Source: Planctomycetota bacterium (GTDB taxonomy: Bacteria; Planctomycetota; PUPC01; DSUN01). From it: a stretch of DNA of 5,831 bases. The notes under the pieces were generated by a model. The model saw nothing but the letters and a program-made list of their open reading frames with translations, searched no databases and was not told the DNA's origin. Below, piece after piece: positions 1-4,774 of the stretch; within the stretch, counting starts at the first letter, position 1, and each line of letters opens with the position of its first letter. The DNA lies in assembly GCA_016872875.1 (NCBI GenBank), contig VGYW01000499.1, positions 1-5,831 of the forward strand, written 5' to 3'. The translations under genes and the position numbers were made by a program.

Positions 1-436
1 AGAGGATCTTCCTGTCCTGCCCGGCGATGATGGTGACGGGGATGCCCGCGATGTTGTAGAGGGCCGCGCCCGCGCCGTCTGGGTCCAGGAGCATGGTGTA
101 GCCCATCCCGCTCTTCCGCGCATAGGCCCGCGCGGCCTCTGGGGTCTCCCTGAGGTTGACGTCAACAACCGCCACGGCCTCCTTCGGATACGCGGCCGCA
201 AGCTGGTTCATGTGCGCTACCTGCTTCGTGCAAGGCGGACACCAGGACGCCCCGAACTTGATGACGGCCACCTTGCCCCGTGTCGCCTCGAAGAGGCTCG
301 TCCTCTGCCCTTCGAGTGTCTGAACGGGGAAGTCCAGCAGGAAGTCGCCCTCCGCCGGCCTTACACCCAGGCTTCTGCACCCTTGGACTGCGGCGAGGAT
401 GATGGCCAGAGACAATGCGCGCGCCAATGCTGCCAT
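1..436 (-). CDS. TlpA-like thioredoxin-fold lipoprotein (C-terminus cut by window edge)
   Basis: Only the first 145 residues are visible. Residues 1-20 look like a lipoprotein signal: Arg6, a hydrophobic stretch, then AAVQGC with Cys20 as the candidate lipidated residue; Gln at -2 makes the lipobox imperfect. The rest is a thioredoxin fold of the TlpA/AhpC-TSA type: FGASWCPPC holds the CxxC active site at Cys66 and Cys69, and GIPVT at 131-135 carries the expected cis-proline. Proteins of this family reduce or exchange disulfides outside the cytoplasm, for example in cytochrome c maturation; the substrate here is unknown. The ATG at 436 has an AGGAGA Shine-Dalgarno sequence about 7 nt upstream and lies 21 bp after the dprA stop, so translation as the last visible member of a dprA operon is likely. 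The frame is open to the edge. Family assignment is firm; lipidation is an inference. Confidence 0.88.
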   Translation of the reverse strand, partial: MAALARALSLAIILAAVQGCRSLGVRPAEGDFLLDFPVQTLEGQRTSLFEATRGKVAVIKFGASWCPPCTKQVAHMNQLAAAYPKEAVAVVDVNLRETPEAARAYARKSGMGYTMLLDPDGAGAALYNIAGIPVTIIAGQDRKIL

Positions 437-457
437 GCCTTTCTCCTTTTCTATCGT

Positions 458-1372
458 TCACCACGGGAGGCCCTGCTGGCCTGGGGGCGGCGAGCCGCGG
501 GCGAGGGCGAGGTCGAGCTCGCGGATGGAGCGGACGGGGAGTGCGCCTGCGGCCTCTGCGGCAGGGTTGCCCGAGGCGCTGAGCGCGGGGGCGCGAAAGC
601 GGACGGCGAAGGCGCGGCGGCCGAGGGCGATGGCGTGGCGGATGGTGCTCAGCGCTCCTCCACGCTCGCGGGCCTCCACGACGAGCACGGCGTCGCTGAG
701 CGCCGCGATGAGCCTGTTGCGCGCCAGGGCCGCGGGGGTGGTCCAGGGCGCGTCGGGATGGCACTCGGACACCGCCGCCGCGAACCGCCAGAGCACCTCG
801 GGCGGCGGGTAGCCGTGGTGGGGGCGGAACTGGAGGATGCCGGTGGGGAGGACCATGATGGTTGGCCGCCGTGCGCGCAGGGCGCCGCGGTGGGCGGCGG
901 CATCAATCCCCGGCGCGTTGCCCGACACGACCACCCAGCCCCTCCGCGCGAGATGGTGGGCGATGGCTATCGTGATCTCCAGCCCATGCTCTGACGGCTC
1001 GGTGGTGCCCACGATGCCGAACGTGCGGCGGTTCCCGCGCGGCAGATGCCCGCGCACGTAGAGCAGTGGGGGAGGGCTGGCGAGGACGTTGAGCCTGGCG
1101 GGATAGTCGGGCTCCTCGCGTGCGAGCGGCCTCACGCCCTCGGCCAGGAGGCGGCGAGCCGTCTCCCTGTGGACATCCAGCCGGCGAGCGGCGGCGCGGA
1201 TGTCCTCGATGAGCAGGTGTGGCACCTTGGGCACTGCGGCCAACTCGTCGGGCGCCGCCCCCAGCACGCCCTCGGCCGACCCGAATCGCGCGAGAAGCCT
1301 GCCCAGCGAGGCCGCGCCCAGCCCGGCAACCGATTGAAGGGCGATGAATGAGGCGACGTCCGCACTCCGCAT
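458..1372 (-). CDS. dprA: DprA/Smf-family DNA-processing protein, divergent and short
   Basis: This 304-residue protein matches the DprA layout. An N-terminal helix-hairpin-helix-like region (about 8-60, with VAGLG at 15-19) precedes a Rossmann-like domain (about 88-265). Family landmarks are YPARLNVLASPPPLLYVRG at 90-108, GIVGTTEPSEHG at 119-130, SGNAPGIDAAAH at 150-161 and RNRLIAALSDAVLVVEA at 218-234. DprA binds single-stranded DNA entering by transformation and loads RecA on it. Several motif positions deviate: GTT where GSR is usual, Pro154 where SGLARGID has Arg, and VLPTG where VLGxG is common. After residue 265 there is only a low-complexity tail, with no recognisable winged-helix domain; short DprAs without it exist. 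The start is fixed by an in-frame TGA at 1375-1373 immediately before the ATG. The family call is solid; DNA-loading activity is uncertain because of the motif changes. Confidence 0.88.
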   Translation of the reverse strand: MRSADVASFIALQSVAGLGAASLGRLLARFGSAEGVLGAAPDELAAVPKVPHLLIEDIRAAARRLDVHRETARRLLAEGVRPLAREEPDYPARLNVLASPPPLLYVRGHLPRGNRRTFGIVGTTEPSEHGLEITIAIAHHLARRGWVVVSGNAPGIDAAAHRGALRARRPTIMVLPTGILQFRPHHGYPPPEVLWRFAAAVSECHPDAPWTTPAALARNRLIAALSDAVLVVEARERGGALSTIRHAIALGRRAFAVRFRAPALSASGNPAAEAAGALPVRSIRELDLALARGSPPPGQQGLPW

Positions 1373-1391
1373 TCAGCACTCCGCACTCCGG
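1361..1391. repeat. 7-bp-period tract, single arm, at the phosphatase-dprA junction
   Basis: On the plus strand four consecutive 7-mers run CGCACTC, CGCATTC, AGCACTC, CGCACTC (1361-1388), followed by a partial unit. The tract fills most of the 28-bp gap between the phosphatase stop and the dprA start and extends into the first codons of dprA. I see no inverted partner arm nearby, unlike the other heptad tracts in the window. Confidence 0.8.
1379..1382 (-). promoter_or_regulatory. dprA ribosome binding site made by the heptad repeat
   Basis: Read on the minus strand, GGAG lies 6 nt before the dprA ATG. Both the GGAG and the ATG are parts of a 7-bp-period repeat (CGGAGTG units), so the repeat itself forms the translation initiation region. 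An in-frame TGA directly precedes the ATG, excluding any start further upstream. Confidence 0.65.
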
Positions 1392-1400
1392 CCGCGCAGC

Positions 1401-1949
1401 TCACAGGCGGCGGAGCTCGACGCCCTTGAGGAGGCCGCCGCTGAAGCGGAAGAGGGCGCCCTCGCACTCCTTGAGTTCGCCGCCCATGCTCTCGAGGGTC
1501 CAGTCGGGCATCGCGGCCAGGATGGCGGCCTCGATGCTGCCGCCGTGGGAGACCACCAGGGCGTTCTTCCCGGCCGGCAGGTCCGCCGCGAGCTCGCAGA
1601 GCTTGTCGAAGAACTCCGTGCCAAAACGCTCGAGGATGAGATGGGTCACGGGAATCGCCAGATACGCCTGGAGCGTGGAGCACCCAGTGCGGCGGCGCAG
1701 GGCCTCCACGCGGGACTCGTGGGCGTCGAGCTCCTTCGGCAGCGTGCTGAACTCGGGGACGATCCTGAACTCGGTCGCGCCGAAGAGCCTGAGGGTCTCG
1801 ATGGCGCGCTTCTTTGGGCTGGAGCATGCGGCGTGGTAGTGGCCGAGGAGGGTGGCGGCGACTCGGCGCGCAAGCTCGACCCCCTCGGGCGACAGCGCGC
1901 CCTCCTCGCCCCGAATGCTGTGGCGTCGGACCTCGATGACTTCGCCCAC
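1401..1949 (-). CDS. Histidine phosphatase superfamily protein (phosphoglycerate mutase-like)
   Basis: Starting at GTG 1949 the product has 182 residues. It shows the branch-1 histidine phosphatase pattern: the N-terminal strand leads into EVRRHSIRG, where Arg9-His10 match the RH of the RHG motif with the nucleophilic histidine; CSSPKKRAIET at 42-52 supplies the second arginine (Arg48); VVSHGGSIEAA at 132-142 supplies the second catalytic histidine (His135). The glycine of RHG is replaced by Ser11. Such enzymes dephosphorylate proteins (SixA-like) or small metabolites; substrate cannot be read from the sequence. I chose GTG 1949 because GAGGTGA (1961-1955) ends 5 nt upstream of it; GTG 1958 in the same frame would add three residues but has a poor ribosome binding site. 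It sits 28 bp upstream of dprA, separated only by a heptad tract, so co-transcription is likely. Confidence 0.85.
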   Translation of the reverse strand: MGEVIEVRRHSIRGEEGALSPEGVELARRVAATLLGHYHAACSSPKKRAIETLRLFGATEFRIVPEFSTLPKELDAHESRVEALRRRTGCSTLQAYLAIPVTHLILERFGTEFFDKLCELAADLPAGKNALVVSHGGSIEAAILAAMPDWTLESMGGELKECEGALFRFSGGLLKGVELRRL

Positions 1950-1976
1950 GACAATCACCTCAGCTTAGCCCGTGGC

Positions 1977-2043
1977 GGATGATTGGATGGGTGGATGGAT
2001 GATTGTCCGACACCCATCCACCCATCCATTCATCCATTCATCC
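1977..2043. repeat. Hairpin repeat element A (67 bp, 4/8-bp period)
   Basis: The left arm is built from GGATGATT/GGATGGGT-type 8-mers (1977-2000). A unique core GATTGTCCGACA follows at 2001-2012, and the right arm consists of CCATCCATT-type units (2013-2043) in inverted orientation, so the strand can fold on itself. The reverse complement of 4665-4731 is a second copy of the same length with the core GATTGTCTGACA. It lies between the coiled-coil gene and the phosphatase gene. A terminator role is possible, but there is no T-run. Confidence 0.85.
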
Positions 2044-2086
2044 CCCACACGTGCGCGCAGAGCAGTCACAAGACGCCTCACAAGAC

Positions 2087-2599
2087 TCACTGCCCCTTTT
2101 CGGCCTCCGGCACCCTTTGGGTCTTTCGGCCGGGGGTGGCGGGGCGCCGGAAGAAGAGCCAGTCGCCTGAGCCCGTCACAAGTTGCCAGCCGTCGCGGCC
2201 AAGGGTGTTGGCCACGTTCTCGCTGCGGGTCCGCAGGCAGTAATACTCCCACGGGGTCGCCGGGTCGAGCGACACGAGGGCGGGCTTCAGGCTCTCGGAC
2301 TGCTTCTTGACGAGGTCGGCGAGCTCGCCGAGGCGGGCGTCGAGCGCTTTCGTGGCGGTGGCGGTCTGGGCAATCTCCTCGCGGAGGCCCTTGGGGTCGG
2401 CCACGGCCTGGCGGAGCGCCGTCATCTCGGCGCGGAGCGCCGACAGCTCCGTCTGGATGGGCGTGAGGTCTATCGTGGCGACGAGTGTGGACTGAGCAGG
2501 CTGCGGCTTCGGCTCCTGCGCGCGGGAGAGCGTCCCAAGGACAACGAGGAACCCGCCAACCGCGGCCACCGCCGCCCCGACCGTGGCAAGTCGCTTCAT
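2087..2599 (-). CDS. Signal-anchored coiled-coil protein with DUF4177-like C-terminal domain
   Basis: The product has 170 residues from the ATG at 2599, which follows an AGGAGT ribosome binding site 6 nt upstream; an in-frame ATG at 2683 is not favoured because it lies upstream of the promoter. Residues 1-28 have a positive start (Lys2, Arg3), a hydrophobic segment (about 7-23) and Ser-Arg-Ala-Gln, fitting a signal peptide or membrane anchor. Residues 30-38 are Pro/Gln-rich. Residues 45-105 are rich in heptad-spaced Leu, Ala and charged residues and probably form a coiled coil. The C-terminus, PWEYYCLRTRSENVANTLGRDGWQLV to FFRRP at about 116-152, resembles small DUF4177-type domains in its WEY, LGxxGW and FxRP signature. 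The expected location is outside the cytoplasm. Function is unknown. It is the first visible minus-strand gene and has its own promoter. Confidence 0.8.
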   Translation of the reverse strand: MKRLATVGAAVAAVGGFLVVLGTLSRAQEPKPQPAQSTLVATIDLTPIQTELSALRAEMTALRQAVADPKGLREEIAQTATATKALDARLGELADLVKKQSESLKPALVSLDPATPWEYYCLRTRSENVANTLGRDGWQLVTGSGDWLFFRRPATPGRKTQRVPEAEKGQ

Positions 2600-2645
2600 C
2601 TGAGGACTCCTTGTGCGTGAGAACGTGCAGACGATACCCTTGCTG

Positions 2646-2674
2646 ATTATAGCCCTGGGCACGAGGGGAGTCAA
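2646..2674 (-). promoter_or_regulatory. Sigma-70-type promoter of the coiled-coil gene
   Basis: On the minus strand TTGACT (2674-2669) and TATAAT (2651-2646) are separated by exactly 17 bp. Transcription would begin near 2639, giving a leader of about 40 nt before the ATG at 2599. Five of six -35 positions and all six -10 positions match the consensus. Confidence 0.8.
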
Positions 2675-2803
2675 CGCGGGCACGGCCCCGCTCTTTATCG
2701 TCCTCGCCCGGTCGCAGAGCAGGGAGCAGATGACGCCACCCGGCCCCTTAGGGTCCCCTGCCCATGGCCTTAGGGCGGCCTATGGCCGCAACCAAAGGGC
2801 CGA

Positions 2804-2918
2804 GAATGATGAATGATGAACGATGAATATTGAATGTTGAATTGGGAAGAGCAGAGCCCCCCTCAACCCAGTTCGTCATTCAACATTCAACATTCAGCAT
2901 TCAATACTCAGCATTCGA
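2804..2918. repeat. Heptad inverted-repeat element with six units per arm
   Basis: The left arm (2804-2842) is a run of 7-mers of the GAATGAT/GAATGTT type. The right arm (2877-2918) is a run of CATTCAA/CATTCAG-type 7-mers whose reverse complement is again GAATGTT/GAATGCT. The arms flank a 34-nt non-repetitive loop (2843-2876) and could pair over about 40 bp with scattered mismatches. The element sits between two divergent promoters, upstream of both, so it cannot serve as a terminator for either flanking gene. Confidence 0.88.
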
Positions 2919-2991
2919 CTTCCCCTCCGCAACATGTGCGCAGAACGCGCACGAGTCACGACGGAAGGTTCTATCGCTCCTCGTGGCTCTG

Positions 2992-3031
2992 ATAGATAAT
3001 TGCAGAGTCATATGACTCTGCAATTATCTAT
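2992..3031. repeat. Perfect 40-bp palindrome, copy 1
   Basis: Bases 2992-3011 are the exact reverse complement of 3012-3031. The shared core half-site is ATTGCAGAGTCAT, centred on CATATG; outside it this copy has the flank ATAGATA and its complement. It could extrude as a cruciform, act as a symmetric protein-binding site, or be a repeat end. No regulator can be named. Confidence 0.92.
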
Positions 3032-3151
3032 TCCCGCCTTGCCAGTCGCAAGCGGAGCGCCCCACTTGCTCGGGAAAAGGGACAGAAGCCAGCGAACGGG
3101 CATTCCGAGTTCCCTGGCCGTGCCCCCCACCCGTCGCGGGGGTGTCGGAAC

Positions 3152-3183
3152 ATGATTGCAGAGTCATATGACTCTGCAATCAT
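3152..3183. repeat. Perfect 32-bp palindrome, copy 2
   Basis: Bases 3152-3167 are the exact reverse complement of 3168-3183. The 26-bp core is identical to copy 1, but the flanking bases are ATG...CAT here instead of the A/T-rich flank of copy 1, still self-complementary. Confidence 0.92.
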
Positions 3184-3304
3184 CTGGATACGCCTCGGCA
3201 GCGGAAAGCGGGCCAGCGTGTGCGTTACGAAGAAGGAGCCGGAAGACAACGACCCCTCCGGGTTCCGTGCCAGTGGGTAGATGAGTCCTCGTGACTCTGG
3301 AAGT

Positions 3305-3334
3305 GGATTGCAAAGTCATATGACTCTGTAATCC
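3305..3334. repeat. Imperfect 30-bp palindrome, copy 3
   Basis: The arms GGATTGCAAAGTCAT (3305-3319) and ATGACTCTGTAATCC (3320-3334) pair at 13 of 15 positions. The outer GG/CC pairs differ from copies 1 and 2 but are again complementary, while two core positions have decayed. Confidence 0.85.
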
Positions 3335-3530
3335 TGTGTGCATGCCACGCCGGCGGCACCGCTGGCAGTGTGCTCTCGGCAACGGCGTGTCTTTGCGGGG
3401 GATTGCTGCCAACGACTTGGTGCGTGCTCGCCGGCGCTTGGGTCTGGCGCCGAGCATCCCGCCCGCCGAGCACTGCGTCGCGCCTCGTGCCAGCACAGAT
3501 TCGCCGTTCCGCCCGAACGCGGCAGCCAGC
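3335..3530. other. GC-rich stretch without a recognisable gene
   Basis: This stretch follows the palindrome array and precedes the promoter of the first Asp23-family gene. Short open frames exist on both strands, but none shows a family signature or a convincing start. The only structure I see is a small GC-rich hairpin (GCTCG at 3426-3430 and the inner bases pairing with 3447-3455) without a T-run. Confidence 0.5.
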
Positions 3531-3559
3531 TTGCGCCGGGCGGGTGGAGCGCCTATAAT
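3531..3559 (+). promoter_or_regulatory. Sigma-70-type promoter of the first Asp23-family gene
   Basis: TTGCGC (3531-3536) and a consensus TATAAT (3554-3559) are 17 bp apart. The predicted start is near 3566, leaving a leader of only about 23 nt, which holds the GAGGAGAGG ribosome binding site (3577-3585) before the ATG at 3589. The -35 matches consensus at three of six positions. Confidence 0.72.
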
Positions 3560-3588
3560 TGGGCCTCGGTTCAGGTGAGGAGAGGCGG

Positions 3589-3960
3589 ATGGCGAGGCAA
3601 GAGACGCCAGGAGTAGTGGCGATGGCTCCTACACAAGAGGGCGAGGTCATCATCCAGGAGGCCGTGCTCGCGGAGATAGCGCACTCGGAGGCGATGCGGA
3701 CGCCGGGCCTTGTGGCGCCGCGCGAGGGCTTCGTGGCCGGCATGCTCCGCGGCAAGCGGCCCAGGGGGGTCCAGGTTGAGCTCTCCCCGCACGAGGTCGC
3801 CTTCCACCTCACCGTGGGGGTGCGGCCGGGCGTGCGCATCCCGGAGGCGGCGAACGAGCTGCGGCGCCGCGTGGCCGCGGCAGTGGCCGCGAAGACAGGC
3901 TACGCGGTGCGCGCGGTGAACGTGCTGGTTGACCACGTGGCCTTCGGCAAAGGGCCATGA
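3589..3960 (+). CDS. Asp23/Gls24 family protein, paralogue 1
   Basis: The product has 123 residues. The family pattern is visible: GEVIIQEAVLAEIAHSEA at 18-35 (the I-x-x-x-A-V/L helix seen after the start of Asp23 domains), a central strand VQVELSPHEVAFHLTVGVRPGVRIPE (61-86), then the helix LRRRVAAAVAAKTGYAVRAVNVLVDHV (91-117). Asp23/Gls24 (DUF322) proteins are small and form envelope-associated assemblies in Gram-positives, where they are linked to cell-envelope stress; function elsewhere is largely unknown. No signal peptide or membrane segment is seen. The ATG at 3589 is preferred over an in-frame ATG at 3559 because of its GAGGAG ribosome binding site and because 3559 overlaps the -10 box. 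A paralogue follows 255 bp downstream. Confidence 0.82.
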   Translation: MARQETPGVVAMAPTQEGEVIIQEAVLAEIAHSEAMRTPGLVAPREGFVAGMLRGKRPRGVQVELSPHEVAFHLTVGVRPGVRIPEAANELRRRVAAAVAAKTGYAVRAVNVLVDHVAFGKGP

Positions 3961-4009
3961 GGGGGGAGCCGGATTTCCCGCCAGTCGTCGGCGAGGAATC
4001 CAGGAAACT

Positions 4010-4183
4010 CGAAATCCGAAGCACGAAATCCGAAACAAACCCGAAACCCGAAAACCGAGAGCCGAATGACTGTAACAAGACCGATACAGCGTCCCAGGTT
4101 CCCGGCGTTGTTGTTTTGGGAATTGGTGCTTGTGGATTTGGTATTCCTTCGGATTTCGGATTTGGGATTTGTGATTTCCCGCC
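4010..4183. repeat. Long heptad inverted-repeat element between the Asp23 paralogues
   Basis: The left arm (4010-4069) steps in 7-mers of the CGAAATC/CGAAACC type with one 4-nt interruption near 4038. The right arm (about 4109-4183) steps in 7-mers such as TCGGATT, TGGGATT and TGTGATT. The right arm is approximately the reverse complement of the left; AAATCCGA occurs twice on the left and its complement at 4149-4156. A loop of about 40 nt separates the arms. ATTTCCCGCC occurs at 3973-3982 and again at 4174-4183. The element fills most of the 255-bp gap; no other gene signal is present there. Confidence 0.82.
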
Positions 4184-4215
4184 TCTCGTGAGAGATGCGG
4201 GCTAGGGGGTGCCAA

Positions 4216-4638
4216 ATGAGCGATGGTGCCGAGCAGCCCGCCCCTGCGGTGGTGCGGCAGGAGTTGGGCACGCTCGAGGTCGCCGAGCAGGTGTTCCGCG
4301 GCCTTGCGATGCAGGCGCTCAGCGAGGTGGGCGGCGTGGCGGGCGTTGGGCGCGCGGGCGGCCTCTTCCGCCGACGCTCCGCCGAGCAGGCGCTCGCCGT
4401 CGAGAGGGGCGAGGGCGAGGTCGCCTTCTCCATCCATCTCTCCGTCCGCTACGACGTGCGGATTCCAGACCTCGTGGAGAAGCTGCGCCGGCGCGTGCGC
4501 GCCGCGGTGGAGGACGCGACCGGCTACAAGGTGCGCGCCATCAGCGTCACGGTGGAGCACATCCTGCCGCCCGAGGAGCCGCCGCCCTTGGCCCCGCCAG
4601 AACTACCCAAGGGCACCGCAAGCGAGGAGAGGACGTGA
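4216..4638 (+). CDS. Asp23/Gls24 family protein, paralogue 2
   Basis: The product has 140 residues. Its middle aligns with paralogue 1: LEVAEQVFRGLAMQALSEVGGVAGV (20-44), then EVAFSIHLSVRYDVRIPDLVEKLRRRVRAAVEDATGYKVRAISVTVEHI (68-116), sharing the patterns VRIP, LRRRV, TGYxVRA and V-x-V-x-H. The GGVAGV segment after the first helix is closer to typical Asp23 domains than the matching region of paralogue 1. The C-terminal 24 residues are Pro/Glu-rich and probably disordered. The ATG at 4216 follows AGGGGGT with about 6 nt spacing; an in-frame ATG at 4195 lacks such a site. The pair may form hetero-oligomers, which is inference. No promoter is evident upstream, so read-through from paralogue 1 is plausible. 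Confidence 0.82.
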   Translation: MSDGAEQPAPAVVRQELGTLEVAEQVFRGLAMQALSEVGGVAGVGRAGGLFRRRSAEQALAVERGEGEVAFSIHLSVRYDVRIPDLVEKLRRRVRAAVEDATGYKVRAISVTVEHILPPEEPPPLAPPELPKGTASEERT

Positions 4639-4664
4639 TCCCAGCTCGCGCTTGCGCCAGCAGG

Positions 4665-4731
4665 GGATGAATGGATGAATGGATGGGTGGATGTCAGACA
4701 ATCATCCATCCATCCACCCATCCAGTCATCC
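4665..4731. repeat. Hairpin repeat element B (67 bp), inverted copy of element A
   Basis: The reverse complement of this tract aligns with 1977-2043 over the full 67 bp. It shares the GGATGGGT units and the GATTGTCTGACA core (GATTGTCCGACA in A). One arm has one extra GGAT unit and the other is one 4-bp unit shorter, so total length is the same. It lies between the second Asp23 paralogue and tsaB. Confidence 0.88.
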
Positions 4732-4774
4732 TCTTCGTCTAGGGCAATGGCCGTAGTGGAGTGGGGCCGAGCTG

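Larger units (their letters stand above)
2978..3339. repeat. Degenerate tandem array of about 154-bp units, each with a palindrome
   Basis: Three palindromes have centres at 3011/3012, 3167/3168 and 3319/3320, 156 and 152 bp apart. Similarity extends beyond the palindromes. TCCTCGTGGCTCTG at 2978-2991 matches 3286-3299 at 13 of 14 bases with the same 308-bp offset as palindromes 1 and 3. TCCGAGTTCC near 3104 and TCCGGGTTCC near 3258 are also offset by about 154 bp. I infer an old tandem duplication in which the palindrome core is the best-conserved part. No convincing gene lies here. Confidence 0.6.

Noticed and set aside
162..764. Minus-strand frame of 200 codons overlapping the thioredoxin-like gene and dprA
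   Set aside because: Arg/Pro-rich out-of-frame translation of two well-supported genes.
2762..2785. Small inverted repeat CCATGGCC with GGCCTATGG
   Set aside because: One bulge and a short stem; easily expected in GC-rich DNA and not tied to a gene.
2978..3339. CRISPR array
   Set aside because: The repeats are palindromic with about 154-bp spacing and the spacers resemble each other; CRISPR spacers are unique and about 30-40 bp.
3426..3455. GC-rich hairpin upstream of the Asp23 promoter as a riboswitch or small RNA
   Set aside because: It lies upstream of the predicted transcription start, has a bulge, and shows no promoter or T-run of its own.
3028..3496. Open frames on the minus strand across the palindrome array, repeatedly ending in CRVI or containing ESYD
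   Set aside because: The repeated peptides come from the palindromes read in different frames; there is no family signature or ribosome binding site, and the frames conflict with one another.
3571..4560. Long minus-strand frame opposite both Asp23 genes
   Set aside because: It is antisense to two genes with clear family motifs and crosses the heptad element, where it yields a 7-residue-period peptide. Its length reflects high GC and a stop-free repeat.
4617..4656. 8-bp stem CGCAAGCG with CGCTTGCG across the stop of the second Asp23 gene as a terminator
   Set aside because: The loop is 24 nt long and no T-run follows; too weak to call a Rho-independent terminator.
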